Source of the DNA: an uncultured Granulosicoccaceae bacterium
Lineage (GTDB): Bacteria > Pseudomonadota > Gammaproteobacteria > Granulosicoccales > Granulosicoccaceae
Direction: 5' to 3'
Assembly: GCA_938035525.1 (NCBI GenBank)
Contig: CALHOI010000022.1
Span: 1-64,000, forward strand
DNA length: 64,000 nt
Part shown: in pieces, positions 52,612-62,649 of the stretch
How positions within the stretch are numbered: the first letter of the stretch is position 1
Layout: each line of letters starts with the position of its first letter
The notes under the pieces: model-generated
Database searches by the model: none
Seen by the model: only the letters and a program-made list of their open reading frames with translations
Told to the model about the DNA's origin: nothing
Program-made: the position numbers and the translations under genes

Positions 52612-54078
52612 ATGAGGCCCAGCTTACCCGTGAACAACGAAAATTCTTACCTAGACGCATACATTCAGGAACAATCTTTGGCAGAGCAAATGATCCCTGC
52701 CGTGGGAAGCCTCTACCGCGATCGCGGTGTCATCGTGACCGTTTTCGGGCGCAAATTGATGAACGCCTCCACCATCGATATTATCAAGGCACACAGGTTG
52801 TCACTGCAAGTGGTTGGCGAGTCTGTATCAGTGGCCGAGACCTCCCGTTTGTTGCGTTTGTTGGTAAAGATCACGCCGGGTTCTTCCCGTATCGATATTG
52901 GCCAGCTTGCCTACCATGCAAGAGGCGCAGGTTTAGTCAGCACCGATGACGACAGCGATCTACACGGTTTCTTAAAACAAAAAACGGCTGAGCTAAAAGA
53001 CGAAAGCACCTTACTGGATGAACCACGCGACATAGTTCTATACGGCTTTGGTCGAATCGGTCGTATATTGGCTCGACTGCTCATTGAGAGAACCACATCA
53101 AGTAACCCGTTGCGTCTGCGTGCCATTGTTGTGCGTGGCGGACGCGACGGTGATTTGAAAAAACGCGCCAGCCTGCTGCGCCGTGATTCAATTCACGGAC
53201 CGTTTAATGGTCATATCAATGTCGATGAAGAACAAAGCGCCATCATCGCCAACGGCAACTTTATAAAAGTCATCTACGCAAATCAGCCAGAAGATATCGA
53301 CTACACCAGCTACGGTATCAATAACGCGCTGATCGTTGACAACACCGGTGTATTTAAAGATGAAGAAGCCTTAAGTCGGCACCTGGTGCCAAAGGGTGCG
53401 AGTAAGGTACTGTTAACAGCCCCCGCCAGTGGAGCCATAAAAAACATCGTTTACGGTGTTAACGAACACATGATTGACGATGCTGACAACATTTTATGTG
53501 CTGCCAGCTGTACCACCAATGCAATCACCCCAATTTTAAAAGTCATCAACGATAAATTCGGTATCGAAAACGGGCATGTTGAAACGGTGCATTCCTACAC
53601 CAACGATCAAAACCTGATAGATAACTTTCATACGGCGGATCGACGTGGTCGCAGCGCACCGCTGAATATGGTGTTGACCAGCACTGGGGCTGCCAAAGCG
53701 GTTGCCAAAGCATTACCCGAGCTGGCCGGCAAACTCAGCGGTAACGCTATTCGTGTGCCCACGCCCAACGTGTCCATGGCGGTTTGCAACCTTAATCTCA
53801 AGAAGGCAACCAATCGCGATGAAATCAACAGCTATGTTCGGGAAATGGCGTTTAACTCTGAGCTTAGCTTGCAGATAAACTACTCGTATTCAACCGAGGT
53901 TGTATCAACTGACTTGGTTGGCACACCAGAGCCCGCTATCTTTGATTCCGTGGCCACATTAGCCGAAGACAAGCGCTGCGTGTTGTATGTTTGGTATGAC
54001 AACGAGTATGGCTATAGCACGCAGGTATTGCGCGTAATGCAGCATATGGTTGGCTTGCATATACCAACGATCGCTTAG
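52612..54078 (+). CDS. Glyceraldehyde-3-phosphate dehydrogenase, long N-extended form
   Basis: The ATG at 52612 gives a 488-residue protein. A GTG at 52573 would add 13 residues. After a roughly 135-residue N-terminal extension the NAD-binding motif VLYGFGRIGRILARLL begins. The catalytic Cys lies in AASCTTNAITP (near 300), followed by HSYTNDQNLIDNFH. The TSTGAAKAVAKALPELAGKL and VRVPTPNVSM-like segments (about 360-385) and WYDNEYGYS match the family. The form is like Pseudomonas PA3001-type enzymes, probably serving gluconeogenesis or glycolysis. It is transcribed alone. Confidence 0.92.
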   Translation: MRPSLPVNNENSYLDAYIQEQSLAEQMIPAVGSLYRDRGVIVTVFGRKLMNASTIDIIKAHRLSLQVVGESVSVAETSRLLRLLVKITPGSSRIDIGQLAYHARGAGLVSTDDDSDLHGFLKQKTAELKDESTLLDEPRDIVLYGFGRIGRILARLLIERTTSSNPLRLRAIVVRGGRDGDLKKRASLLRRDSIHGPFNGHINVDEEQSAIIANGNFIKVIYANQPEDIDYTSYGINNALIVDNTGVFKDEEALSRHLVPKGASKVLLTAPASGAIKNIVYGVNEHMIDDADNILCAASCTTNAITPILKVINDKFGIENGHVETVHSYTNDQNLIDNFHTADRRGRSAPLNMVLTSTGAAKAVAKALPELAGKLSGNAIRVPTPNVSMAVCNLNLKKATNRDEINSYVREMAFNSELSLQINYSYSTEVVSTDLVGTPEPAIFDSVATLAEDKRCVLYVWYDNEYGYSTQVLRVMQHMVGLHIPTIA

Positions 54079-54088
54079 ATAAAATGCC

Positions 54089-54106
54089 GGCGCCAGAAAT
54101 GGCGCC
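54089..54106. terminator. Strong hairpin between convergent GAPDH and DUF4159 genes
   Basis: The arms GGCGCCA and TGGCGCC flank a GAAA-type loop, and the whole is symmetrical on both strands. After it the minus strand runs GGCATTTTATC. It probably ends transcription of both genes, although the T tracts are short. Confidence 0.6.
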
Positions 54107-54108
54107 AG

Positions 54109-55068
54109 TTAGTGTGTCATTCCGTAGATAACGTAGTTAACACCCAAACGGTATGCTGTGGCTGTGTACAGCGCGCTGTACTCCTCCATGTCTGCATGCT
54201 CCCAGGCATCGCCCAGATCCATGTTCCAGTTAACGATCACCATCACGCGGCCATCGTCATCGAGTATGCCGCGCCAGCGTGGTTGTTGTCGTGAGGAATT
54301 ACTTTCAACCACAGCCATGCTTTTTGAAATAGGCAGCTCCCACGTCTCTCCGGGGTTTAAGCACAAGGCGCGAAGTCCGGGAATCTGAATAAATTCCTCG
54401 ATGGGAAAATGCACATTAAAGATATCGTGATTTTCAGGGATGTCTACGATGTCTCGGTCGGGAAACACCGCCGATATCCAGTCTTCAAACTGCTCCCATT
54501 GGTAGCTGCCGTGAAAGTCGTCAACCAATAAAAAACCACCGCGCAACAAATACTCACGCAAGGTGTCACTCTCTTGAGGACCGAATGAGGCGAAGCCAGC
54601 TTCAACGATATACAGCATTGGATAGTCGTATACGCGCTCATCCAACAGCGATATAGATTGACTTTGTTCGTTGGTGTCCACACGCGTGAGTCGCTTCATG
54701 GCAGCGATAAAATGCGGCTCGCTTTCAGAACAATCAGCTTGCCAGTGCGGGTAGCCGATACGATCGCCCAAATCATTTATCGCGCGTTGATTGTCGGCGA
54801 ATATTAATCGGGAAAACGTAAATTCGGAATCGGCAACATCATTCAGTGCCGATGGGCAGCTGGGTCGTTGTGCCTGAGAACAAATGGCCAATTCCTGCGC
54901 GCTAGCCGGACTCAACACCGCGATCAGAAAAAACCACGGAGCTAATTTAGTCACCGCTAACTTGGTCACAGCTAAATTAGTCACACACTGAGGCAAGCTC
55001 ACACACTGTCGCAAACGTACCAACTGACGCAAGGTGTTGCCGCGCAGGTAAGCCTTGCATGTGCGCAT
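54109..55068 (-). CDS. DUF4159 domain protein behind xylA
   Basis: From the ATG at 55068 the 319-residue protein begins 8 bp after the xylA stop codon. The first 60 residues are basic and hydrophobic, with a signal-like segment ending at SPASAQE. The DUF4159 domain follows: FTFSRLIFADNQRAIN, then LYIVEAGFASFGPQESDTL and GGFLLVDDFHGSYQW. These proteins are glutamine-amidotransferase-like and of unknown function, usually exported. Its place directly behind xylose isomerase is odd and may be chance operon joining. Confidence 0.78.
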   Translation of the reverse strand: MRTCKAYLRGNTLRQLVRLRQCVSLPQCVTNLAVTKLAVTKLAPWFFLIAVLSPASAQELAICSQAQRPSCPSALNDVADSEFTFSRLIFADNQRAINDLGDRIGYPHWQADCSESEPHFIAAMKRLTRVDTNEQSQSISLLDERVYDYPMLYIVEAGFASFGPQESDTLREYLLRGGFLLVDDFHGSYQWEQFEDWISAVFPDRDIVDIPENHDIFNVHFPIEEFIQIPGLRALCLNPGETWELPISKSMAVVESNSSRQQPRWRGILDDDGRVMVIVNWNMDLGDAWEHADMEEYSALYTATAYRLGVNYVIYGMTH

Positions 55069-55075
55069 GAAACTT

Positions 55076-56386
55076 TTAGACGTAGCGATTAACAATGTTT
55101 TCGAGTTTCTCTTGTTGCCCTGAGCGCGGCTCAGGATTGATGTCATTATCTAGCACATGTTGTGCAATAGCATCAAAATCCATCTTTCCACTCATCATTT
55201 TATCGGCCAAATCGGACTCCCAACCTGCGTAACGAGCATCCAACGGTGCCGACAGGGCTTTATCTTCTACCATGCTGGCGGCCGCTTTTAAGCCCCGAGC
55301 ACAACAATCCATACCACCGATGTGCGCGGCCAGTAGATCGTCAGGGTCAAGCGACTGACGTCTTAATTTGGCGTCAAAGTTAGTTCCGCCTGTGGTAAAT
55401 CCGCCTGCGCGCAGCACCATATAATACGCTAGCGCCATTTCAGGCACGTTGTTAGGGAATTGGTCAGTGTCCCATCCGGATTGGTAATCGTTACGATTCA
55501 TGTCTATGGAACCAAAAATACCCAACGCGTCAGCGGTGGCCAACTCGTGCTCAAATGAGTGTCCCGCCAGGATGGCATGTCCTTGTTCAATGTTGACCTT
55601 TACTTCGTTTTCTAATCCGTAGCGCTTCAAAAAACCATACACTGTCGCTACATCATAGTCATATTGATGTTTGGTGGGTTCCTGTGGTTTTGGTTCAATT
55701 AAAATAGCGCCATCAAAGCCGATTTTGTGTTTGTATTCCACCACCATGTTAAGAAAACGGCCCAGTTGATCGAGCTCTTTGCCTAAATGAGTATTCAGCA
55801 AGGTTTCGTAGCCTTCGCGACCACCCCACAACACGTAGTTTTCGCCGTTGAGTTTTTTGGTGGCGTCCATGCAGGTTTTAACCGTGGCGGCTGCAAACGC
55901 AAACACTTCGGGGTCTGGGTTGGTCGCAGCGCCGCTCATGAAGCGGCGGTGCGAAAATAGATTGGCCGTTCCCCACAACAACTTGATGCCGGTATCCGAC
56001 ATTTTTTGTGCAAAGTATTCGCTTATCTCTTCAAGATTGCGTGTGTTCTGTGCAAACGAATCACCTTCTGGCCGGACATCCGCATCATGAAAACAAAAAT
56101 ACGGAACACCAAGCGCTGTAAACATTTCAAAAGCCACATCGGCCTTTAACTTGGCATCGTCCATGGTGTCACCAAACCAGGGCCGCTCAAATGTCTGCCC
56201 ACCAAACGGGTCACCGCCAGGCCATACAAAATTGTGCCAATAACAAGCGGCAAAACGCAGGTGGTCTTCCATGCGTTTGCCAAGCACCATTTCGTCGGGA
56301 TTGTAATATCGAAAGCTCAAAGGGTTACGCGAATCCGGCCCCTCAAAATTAATGCGCTCAATGTCACCAAAAAATTTTGTACCCAT
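55076..56386 (-). CDS. xylA: Xylose isomerase
   Basis: A 436-residue class II xylose isomerase of normal length. The catalytic His lies in [14 protein letters not shown]. Metal-binding segments are [32 protein letters not shown] (about 230-262), [20 protein letters not shown] and [20 protein letters not shown]. It converts D-xylose to D-xylulose in the cytoplasm. It follows the xylG transporter gene by 58 bp. Xylulokinase (xylB), the next enzyme, is not in the window. Confidence 0.97.
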   Translation of the reverse strand: MGTKFFGDIERINFEGPDSRNPLSFRYYNPDEMVLGKRMEDHLRFAACYWHNFVWPGGDPFGGQTFERPWFGDTMDDAKLKADVAFEMFTALGVPYFCFHDADVRPEGDSFAQNTRNLEEISEYFAQKMSDTGIKLLWGTANLFSHRRFMSGAATNPDPEVFAFAAATVKTCMDATKKLNGENYVLWGGREGYETLLNTHLGKELDQLGRFLNMVVEYKHKIGFDGAILIEPKPQEPTKHQYDYDVATVYGFLKRYGLENEVKVNIEQGHAILAGHSFEHELATADALGIFGSIDMNRNDYQSGWDTDQFPNNVPEMALAYYMVLRAGGFTTGGTNFDAKLRRQSLDPDDLLAAHIGGMDCCARGLKAAASMVEDKALSAPLDARYAGWESDLADKMMSGKMDFDAIAQHVLDNDINPEPRSGQQEKLENIVNRYV

Positions 56387-56444
56387 AATTGTTTACGCCG
56401 TTAGTTTAAGCCGATGTTTTTTCTTTACGTTTTAAGTTGACTCT

Positions 56445-57260
56445 TTATTCTTGCAGTGCGCCAGGTCCGGGTGTTGCTCCTGGTGGGCATTTACCCAAAA
56501 TGATCATGCCCAGGACTTCGTCTTTGCTGACATCGCTGGTGCGTGCCGCGCCAACCACCGCACCGTTTTTCATAACAACCACGCGATCAGCCAAATCAAA
56601 CACATCGTGGATATCATGGCTAATTAAAAATATTCCAATGCCATCGGCTTTGAGTTGATGAATAAGCTGCCCTACTTGTTCTGTTTCCTGTGGACCAAGG
56701 GCTGCTGTGGGCTCATCCATAATCAGAATGCGCGCATTAAAGTGAATAGCGCGTGCAATGGCAACCGATTGTCGCTGACCACCCGAGAGTTGTTTAACCG
56801 GGTCTTTAAAACGCGTAAAGTTCGGGTTTAACCGATTCATTACTTTACGTGTTTCCGCTTCCATGGCCGCATCATCGAGTGTGCCCCAACGCGTTAATAA
56901 CTCACGACCCAAATAAAGATTAGCTGCCGCATCCACGTTATCAGCCAAGGCCAGTGTTTGATAAATAGTTTCTATTCCGTACTCTTTTGCATGGCGCGGA
57001 TTGGTAATGGTTGCCTCCTTACCATCAACATAGATGGCGCCACTGTCTCGCGTGTACGCGCCAGAAAGTATTTTAATGAGCGTGGATTTGCCAGCCCCGT
57101 TATGCCCCAGCAAGCCAACAACCTCCCCTGGGTACAAGTCACAACTGGCTTTATCCACCGCATGGATACCGCCAAACGAAATCGAGATGTCTTTCATCTC
57201 AACTAAAGGCACAGCTTGCGCCGCGTTTTGATCAGGATTTATCTGAGCATGATTTTCCAT
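56445..57260 (-). CDS. xylG: Sugar ABC transporter ATP-binding protein (single-domain, xylose-type)
   Basis: A 271-residue ABC ATPase with one nucleotide-binding domain: Walker [13 protein letters not shown], signature QLSGGQRQS and Walker [14 protein letters not shown]. Many xylose ATPases are double-domain proteins of about 500 residues. This compact type is more like the FrcA/rhizobial class, so two copies would act per transporter. It starts with AAGGAT 6 bases ahead, 17 bp after xylH. The substrate xylose is inferred from xylA and xylF next to it. Confidence 0.88.
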   Translation of the reverse strand: MENHAQINPDQNAAQAVPLVEMKDISISFGGIHAVDKASCDLYPGEVVGLLGHNGAGKSTLIKILSGAYTRDSGAIYVDGKEATITNPRHAKEYGIETIYQTLALADNVDAAANLYLGRELLTRWGTLDDAAMEAETRKVMNRLNPNFTRFKDPVKQLSGGQRQSVAIARAIHFNARILIMDEPTAALGPQETEQVGQLIHQLKADGIGIFLISHDIHDVFDLADRVVVMKNGAVVGAARTSDVSKDEVLGMIILGKCPPGATPGPGALQE

Positions 57261-57277
57261 AAGATTATCCTTATTAG

Positions 57278-58582
57278 CTACGCCGAGTTGCGGCGATATA
57301 AGTTGTCAAGAAATACGGCGACAACCAGAACACCACCAACAACCATTTGTTGTATTGCAGCATCAAACCCAATCAATACCATGCCTGATTGCAACGACTG
57401 CATAACCAAAGCACCCAGAATTGCACCGTAAATTGTGCCAATACCGCCAGCGAACGATGTTCCACCAATGACCGCGGCGGCAATAACATACAGCTCATCG
57501 AACTGACCCAGCGCCAAGGTAGCCGACTTCAGTCGGGCACTGGCAATAACAGCCGCAATACCTGTCAGTGCGCCCATCAATGCAAAAATCAGCATAGTCA
57601 TTTTTTTTGTGTTGATACCGGCGAGCTCAGCGGCTTCCGGGTTGCCACCAATAGCAAACACGTATCGACCAAAACGCGTGCGATTAGCCAGAAATGTCAT
57701 CAGCACACCCACCCCAATGGCGATAAGAATTGGAATGGCAAAACCATGCGATATAAATATTCCACCTTCGGGTACTTCAATGTTGTTTGCCGCCGCGTAT
57801 TTTTTAACCACGCCTTTAGGCCATGGGTACGCGTTCATCACCATAACCGCAGCTGCAACAAATCCGACCCCGACACCACCAATCAGCAGTTCTGCCCACA
57901 TTGGCCGTGTTGGAAACCCGAAACGCAAACGCTGACGTCTGCCATTAATCAGTAACAAAATAATAAAAAAAGCAAACACGACCCCAACAATGATAGATCC
58001 TGTTGCACCGATGGTTCCGTGTGGGCCACCACCAATCAGTGAAAATGTTTGATCAACCGGAGCAATGGTTTCACCTCGCGCCACCAGATAAGATGCGCCG
58101 CGCCAAATCAGCAAACCGCCGAGTGTGACGATAAAAGCCGGGATACTGAGGTAGGCAATCAAAAACCCTTGAAAAGCGCCAATCAATGCACCAAAAGTAA
58201 TACCCACGACCACAGTGATAACCCAGATAAGCGGATGCCCAAGACCAAGAAATTGTGGCAACACCCAAACTTGCGTGACTCCCATGATCATGGCGGTAAA
58301 GCCCAACAAGGAGCCCACCGACAAATCGATATGTCGTGTCACAATGACCAACACCATGCCGGTAGCCATAACAGCAATCGATGATGTCTGGACCGACAAA
58401 TTCCACAAATTTCGTGGCGTTAAAAACGCCCCATAGTCATTCACAATGACGCCATAAAAATGAAAACCCAGCCAAATGAGCATCAACGCGCCAATCATTC
58501 CCAGAAGTCGTGTATCCACTTCTGTTGCACGTAGAAAACGCACCAGTGCGCTGTCTTGTTTATCTTGATTCGGGTCGGACAC
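57278..58582 (-). CDS. xylH: Sugar ABC transporter permease (xylose-type)
   Basis: A 434-residue permease starting at GTG 58582 with GGAGAG 7 bases upstream. It has about 10 hydrophobic segments. Hallmarks are the [17 protein letters not shown] motif, [21 protein letters not shown] and the late [20 protein letters not shown] loop that contacts the ATPase. The pattern is that of the ribose/xylose permease class. It is separated from xylF by 166 bp holding a long stem-loop. Confidence 0.9.
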   Translation of the reverse strand: MSDPNQDKQDSALVRFLRATEVDTRLLGMIGALMLIWLGFHFYGVIVNDYGAFLTPRNLWNLSVQTSSIAVMATGMVLVIVTRHIDLSVGSLLGFTAMIMGVTQVWVLPQFLGLGHPLIWVITVVVGITFGALIGAFQGFLIAYLSIPAFIVTLGGLLIWRGASYLVARGETIAPVDQTFSLIGGGPHGTIGATGSIIVGVVFAFFIILLLINGRRQRLRFGFPTRPMWAELLIGGVGVGFVAAAVMVMNAYPWPKGVVKKYAAANNIEVPEGGIFISHGFAIPILIAIGVGVLMTFLANRTRFGRYVFAIGGNPEAAELAGINTKKMTMLIFALMGALTGIAAVIASARLKSATLALGQFDELYVIAAAVIGGTSFAGGIGTIYGAILGALVMQSLQSGMVLIGFDAAIQQMVVGGVLVVAVFLDNLYRRNSA

Positions 58583-58686
58583 AGTTAACTCTCCAATAAG
58601 ACTTAGCTAAGCAAACTACAGGGGATAAAAACGACCAGCACGGCTCAGGAGCGAGTACGCTGGCACAACACGTTTAGTGTATGGAA

Positions 58687-58727
58687 GGCCACATCAATCG
58701 ATGCATAAATCGATGCATGATGTGGCC
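58687..58727 (-). promoter_or_regulatory. Intercistronic stem-loop between xylF and xylH
   Basis: On the minus strand a perfect 10-bp stem GGCCACATCA / TGATGTGGCC closes a 21-base loop made of a repeated ATGCATCGAT-type motif. It follows xylF by about 20 bases and has no T tract. It probably protects the xylF mRNA end or attenuates read-through, as with REP-like sequences behind binding-protein genes. Confidence 0.55.
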
Positions 58728-58748
58728 CCACCAAACTATAAAAGCTGA

Positions 58749-59783
58749 TTAACAGCCAGCAACACCGTCTTGTGCACCTTCACAGGCTTTTTCTTTTGAA
58801 ATCCAGCCAGCCTCAATAACGTCACTCAGGTTACTGGAAGTGATTGGATTTGGCTCCAGCAGGATTGACGTCACTTCAACACCGCGCTTACCACCATCAA
58901 ATGGTGCAGTGCCCGGGATGTCTGCGATGGTTTTGCCATCGGCCAGCATCAAAGCAGCTTCGGCAGCCACTTTACCCAGTGCACGCGAATCTTTCCAGAC
59001 TGATACCAGCTGAGTACCACGAGCAACACGATTAAGTGCAGCAAGGTCACCGTCTTGGCCGGTTACAGGAACGTTGCCAGCCATACCTTGTGCTTCAAGT
59101 GCCGCCACAACACCACCGGCCATACCGTCGTTTTCAGAAATAACAGCATCGATTTTGTTGTCTTGAGAAGTCAGGCATTGCTCCATGTTTTTCTGAGCGT
59201 TTTCTGGCTTCCAACCATCGGTGAAGGTTTCGCAAACGTTTTTAATGGCACCCGAATCGATGTTGGGTTGTAGAACTTCCATGATGCCTTCGAACAGGAA
59301 TGTGGCATTAGGGTCGCCCTGGTCACCTTTAATGAATGCAAAGTTGCCTTCGGTCATACCGCTTTCGAGCATGGTTGACGCCATTAGTCGGCCAACACCC
59401 ACGTTATCAAAAGTCACGTACAGTGCATCTGGATGCTCGATTTGAACATCATAGGCAATCATTGGAATACCTTCAGCAGAGGCTTGCTCTACCGCTGGCA
59501 ATATGGCTTCTGAGTCGAAAGGCACAATCATGATCACGTCAGCGCCTTGAGATATAAGTGACTCTACATCGGTTAACTGCTTACCAGCAGAACCCTGTGC
59601 ATCAGCCGAAATGTACTTGTCGCCATTGGCTTCAACGATTTCCTTGATAACGGCTTCGTCACGCTTCCAGCGCTCTTCCTGGAAGACTTTCCATGAAACG
59701 CCAACGGTCTTTCCTTCAGCAAAAACGCTACCGGAAAACAACACGGCGCTTGCTGTTAACAACGCTATAGAACTCTTTTTCAT
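58749..59783 (-). CDS. xylF: D-xylose-binding periplasmic protein
   Basis: The start is the ATG at 59783 with GGAG just upstream; a GTG two codons earlier is unlikely. The 344-residue protein has a signal peptide (MKKSSIALLTASAVLFSGS, cleavage near VFAEG). The two-lobe sugar-binding fold follows, with VGVSWKVFQEERWKRDEA, VIMIVPFDSEAILPAVEQA, VISENDGMAGGVVAAL and PVTGQDGDLAALNRVARG. This order and the GQD motif match XylF, the periplasmic receptor of the xylose ABC transporter. Confidence 0.92.
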   Translation of the reverse strand: MKKSSIALLTASAVLFSGSVFAEGKTVGVSWKVFQEERWKRDEAVIKEIVEANGDKYISADAQGSAGKQLTDVESLISQGADVIMIVPFDSEAILPAVEQASAEGIPMIAYDVQIEHPDALYVTFDNVGVGRLMASTMLESGMTEGNFAFIKGDQGDPNATFLFEGIMEVLQPNIDSGAIKNVCETFTDGWKPENAQKNMEQCLTSQDNKIDAVISENDGMAGGVVAALEAQGMAGNVPVTGQDGDLAALNRVARGTQLVSVWKDSRALGKVAAEAALMLADGKTIADIPGTAPFDGGKRGVEVTSILLEPNPITSSNLSDVIEAGWISKEKACEGAQDGVAGC

Positions 59784-59807
59784 GCTCACTCCAAAATATT
59801 AATGTAC

Positions 59808-59855
59808 GCGACCGCACTTGCGTCGCGGCAGTTTGAGTCGAATATTTTCACGACT
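59808..59855. promoter_or_regulatory. Two dyads in the xylF/ROK divergent promoter region
   Basis: GCGAC-N9-GTCGC lies at 59808-59826 and AGTCG-N10-CGACT at 59836-59855, both in the leader shared by xylF and the ROK regulator gene. They share the GCGAC/GTCG core and are spaced like paired operator sites. The regulator next door is the natural candidate to bind them. Confidence 0.4.
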
Positions 59856-59923
59856 GAAAAAAATAGTGACATCCACGAGAAAATGTGTCAAGTTATTTTT
59901 AAGATTTTTATTCATTGAGCAAA

Positions 59924-61189
59924 ATGAACGACTCAACCATCATGCGCAGCGACGACTTGCGGGCTGAAAATCGGCACCGCATCTTGCGCACATTACGTAA
60001 AGAAGGTGCACTATCCCGCGCCGAAGTAGGAAAAATAACCGGGTTAAGTCAGGCTGCATTGTCAACGCTTCTGGGATTAATGAGTGATCAGGGTATTGTC
60101 ACCTCCACCACAGCACCCAGTGACAAAATCAGGCGAGGACGACCGCAAACGAGCATCGCATTACGCGCTGATGCGGCCCTTTCCATAACGGTGTCGCTGA
60201 TTATTGATCAACTGACCATCTGCGCTATCGACTACGCTGGTGACACTGTATCAACTAGCAACCAAATGGTTGAGACCACCACACTCAGTGAAAAACAACT
60301 CAATAAGCTGATCATCAATGGCATTCATAAAGAGCTGAAAAAATTCCCAGACGCGCAACTGACAGCTATCAGTTTTGGTTTTCAGGGTGCAACCGATTCA
60401 GCATTGGGCGAACTTCTGTGGTCTCCGATCATTGCCATCGAGCGTGTTCCCGTAGCTCAAACGTTGCGTACAGAATTTGGTGTACCGGTGTCTGTCAATA
60501 ATGATTGCAGTTTAATCGCAGCAAGCTTGTACAACAATGAAACAGAACCTCTGGGCGAAAGTTTCGCCACCATATTGCTATCACACGGTATTGGTATGGG
60601 CTTGTATTTATCGGGCCAGGTGTTTTCTGGCGCACAGTCTTCTGCATTAGAAATTGGCCACATACCGTTTATTAAAGACGGTGCGAATTGTCGTTGTGGC
60701 AAACGCGGCTGCATAGAAGCGTACGCGGCCGACTACGGCATTTTGCGCAACGCTCAAGATGATCAGACCAGCCCTATTCCCAGCAAGGAAGTTAATCCGG
60801 AGATCTTTCAAGCATTAGTCACGGCTGCACACAACAACGAACCTCACGCCGTGGAAGCCTTTAAAATGGCCGGAAAAGCCATCGGCGCTGGGCTGGTATC
60901 GGTGTTCACCTTGTTCGACCCCATACCAGTGGCCTTAGTCGGGCACAACACCGAAGCCGTTGAGCTCATGCGACCCGAAATCGATAAAGCCATAATGAAC
61001 ATGCGCCGTAGCCCAAGCGATATTGCGCACTTGCTCCACCTTTATAAGCAGGATACGCCATTGCTGCTCGATGGATTGCGTATTGATTCTTTGGCCATTG
61101 TCGATCGCGAGCTGGCCAATGCCACCGAAGATGCAGCATCGGCGCAAAATAAAATGACTCCAATTCAAGCCAAGCAATGTCCAGTATGA
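59924..61189 (+). CDS. ROK family transcriptional regulator (XylR-like)
   Basis: A 421-residue regulator from the ATG at 59924; a TTG three codons earlier is possible. A winged helix (RILRTLRKEGALSRAEVGKITGLSQAALSTLLG, about 18-50) is followed by a ROK sugar-binding domain. That domain carries the signature GHIPFIKDGANCRCGKRGC, including the zinc-type cysteines. It faces xylF across 140 bp, so it is probably the xylose-responsive repressor of this locus. Its stop codon lies inside the di-heme oxidoreductase gene (overlap 13 bp). Confidence 0.85.
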   Translation: MNDSTIMRSDDLRAENRHRILRTLRKEGALSRAEVGKITGLSQAALSTLLGLMSDQGIVTSTTAPSDKIRRGRPQTSIALRADAALSITVSLIIDQLTICAIDYAGDTVSTSNQMVETTTLSEKQLNKLIINGIHKELKKFPDAQLTAISFGFQGATDSALGELLWSPIIAIERVPVAQTLRTEFGVPVSVNNDCSLIAASLYNNETEPLGESFATILLSHGIGMGLYLSGQVFSGAQSSALEIGHIPFIKDGANCRCGKRGCIEAYAADYGILRNAQDDQTSPIPSKEVNPEIFQALVTAAHNNEPHAVEAFKMAGKAIGAGLVSVFTLFDPIPVALVGHNTEAVELMRPEIDKAIMNMRRSPSDIAHLLHLYKQDTPLLLDGLRIDSLAIVDRELANATEDAASAQNKMTPIQAKQCPV

Positions 61190-62649
61190 GAACGCTTAAC
61201 TGTAATAACCAGCCATTATTGTCCGGCTTCACGTTGAGCTTTTGCCTTTACGGCGCCGTCGCGTTTGCACAAGCCAGTGAACCCAACAACAGTATCAATC
61301 CGTGGGATGACGCAGCCTTACCTGTACACACTGATGCCGCTTTGCTGGAAGGCGAGCTGGATAAAACCACATTGCTGAAACTGCTTGATCAGGGTGAGGC
61401 TTTGTTTAACGCTGCTTTCACCACGCAAGATGGCGTCGGTCGACCCATGGCAACCCAGGCAATAATCCCCACAAAAAGAAAACGCGCAGCGCGCGAAGAG
61501 TTCAGCCGAACCGCCGGTTTGGATGCGTCTGCCTGCAGCAGCTGCCACAATCAACCAGCCATTGGCGGCGCAGGTGACTTTGTTGCAAACGTGTTTGTGT
61601 CTGAAGGCTTTCAGCTGGCCGACTTCGATACCACCGACCCACAATTTTCAAACGAACGTAACACCAATCATTTATTTGGCGCTGGACTGGTTGAGTTACT
61701 GGCGCGCGAAATGAGCACCGAGCTGGCCAAACTGCGTCAAACCGGTTTAGCCCTGGCACGCAGTACCGGTGAAACAACCACCGTTGATCTGGTCACTAAA
61801 GGTGTTAACTTTGGCAAGCTCGACATACACCCCGATGGCGTGGTTAGCACCAAGCGACTTGAAGGTATCGACACCGATTTAATTATTAAACCGTTCAGCC
61901 AAAAAGGCGTGATTACCTCACTGAGACAGTTCAGTGTTAATGCGCTTAATCATCACCATGGCATGCAGGCCAACGAACGTTTTGGTCCGCGTTGGACTGG
62001 CACAGACGATTTCGACGAAGATCAAGTCACCAATGAAATCAGTGACGCGGATGTTTCAGCGCTGGTGTTATGGCAAGCCACGTTACAACCACCCACTGTA
62101 GAAACCGACTTACCGGCTTCATGGACTGCAGCTGCAGCCCGCGGCTCTAAAAAGTTTGATGAGATTGGTTGCAACGCGTGCCATCAACGCACCTTGCCTT
62201 TAGACTCACTGGTGTTTGCAGACCCTGGGCCAATGGATGCAGCCGGTACATTAAGAACCGGGGAAAACGGTGCGACCAACAACACGGTTTATGACCTGGC
62301 TTTGCTGGACTGGGCATCACGTTTAGAAAAAGACGCACAGGGTCGGTGGTTAGTACCGCTGTTTGGTGACTTAAAGCGCCACGTTATCGCCGACAACAAA
62401 GTCGATCACCTGGGTAATGAGTTACTGTCGCAGCGCTTTGTCGAACGCAATGTGTTTATGACCTCAGAATTATGGGGCATTGGCTCAACAGCCCCTTACG
62501 GGCATCGCGGTGACTTAACCACACTGGTGGATATCATCAGCGCACATGGAGGAGATGCAAGAGATTCCCGAGACGTTTACGTCAAGCTTAACGAAACCGA
62601 AAAAAGCGACATCACCGCTTTCTTAAAAACGCTGGTGATTAAACCGTGA
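61177..62649 (+). CDS. Di-heme oxidoreductase (DHOR family) cytochrome c
   Basis: A 490-residue exported protein starting at the ATG at 61177 (a second ATG is at 61186). A signal peptide ends near VAFAQA. Two c-type haem motifs are seen: CSSCH (120-124) and CNACH (332-336). The flanking segment FGAGLVELLAREM and the C-terminal SELWGIGSTAPYGHRGD block fit the DHOR/DUF1111-like di-heme peroxidase relatives. It is likely periplasmic and electron transferring. It overlaps the ROK gene upstream and the next gene downstream, so all three are probably cotranscribed. Confidence 0.85.
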   Translation: MSSMRTLNCNNQPLLSGFTLSFCLYGAVAFAQASEPNNSINPWDDAALPVHTDAALLEGELDKTTLLKLLDQGEALFNAAFTTQDGVGRPMATQAIIPTKRKRAAREEFSRTAGLDASACSSCHNQPAIGGAGDFVANVFVSEGFQLADFDTTDPQFSNERNTNHLFGAGLVELLAREMSTELAKLRQTGLALARSTGETTTVDLVTKGVNFGKLDIHPDGVVSTKRLEGIDTDLIIKPFSQKGVITSLRQFSVNALNHHHGMQANERFGPRWTGTDDFDEDQVTNEISDADVSALVLWQATLQPPTVETDLPASWTAAAARGSKKFDEIGCNACHQRTLPLDSLVFADPGPMDAAGTLRTGENGATNNTVYDLALLDWASRLEKDAQGRWLVPLFGDLKRHVIADNKVDHLGNELLSQRFVERNVFMTSELWGIGSTAPYGHRGDLTTLVDIISAHGGDARDSRDVYVKLNETEKSDITAFLKTLVIKP

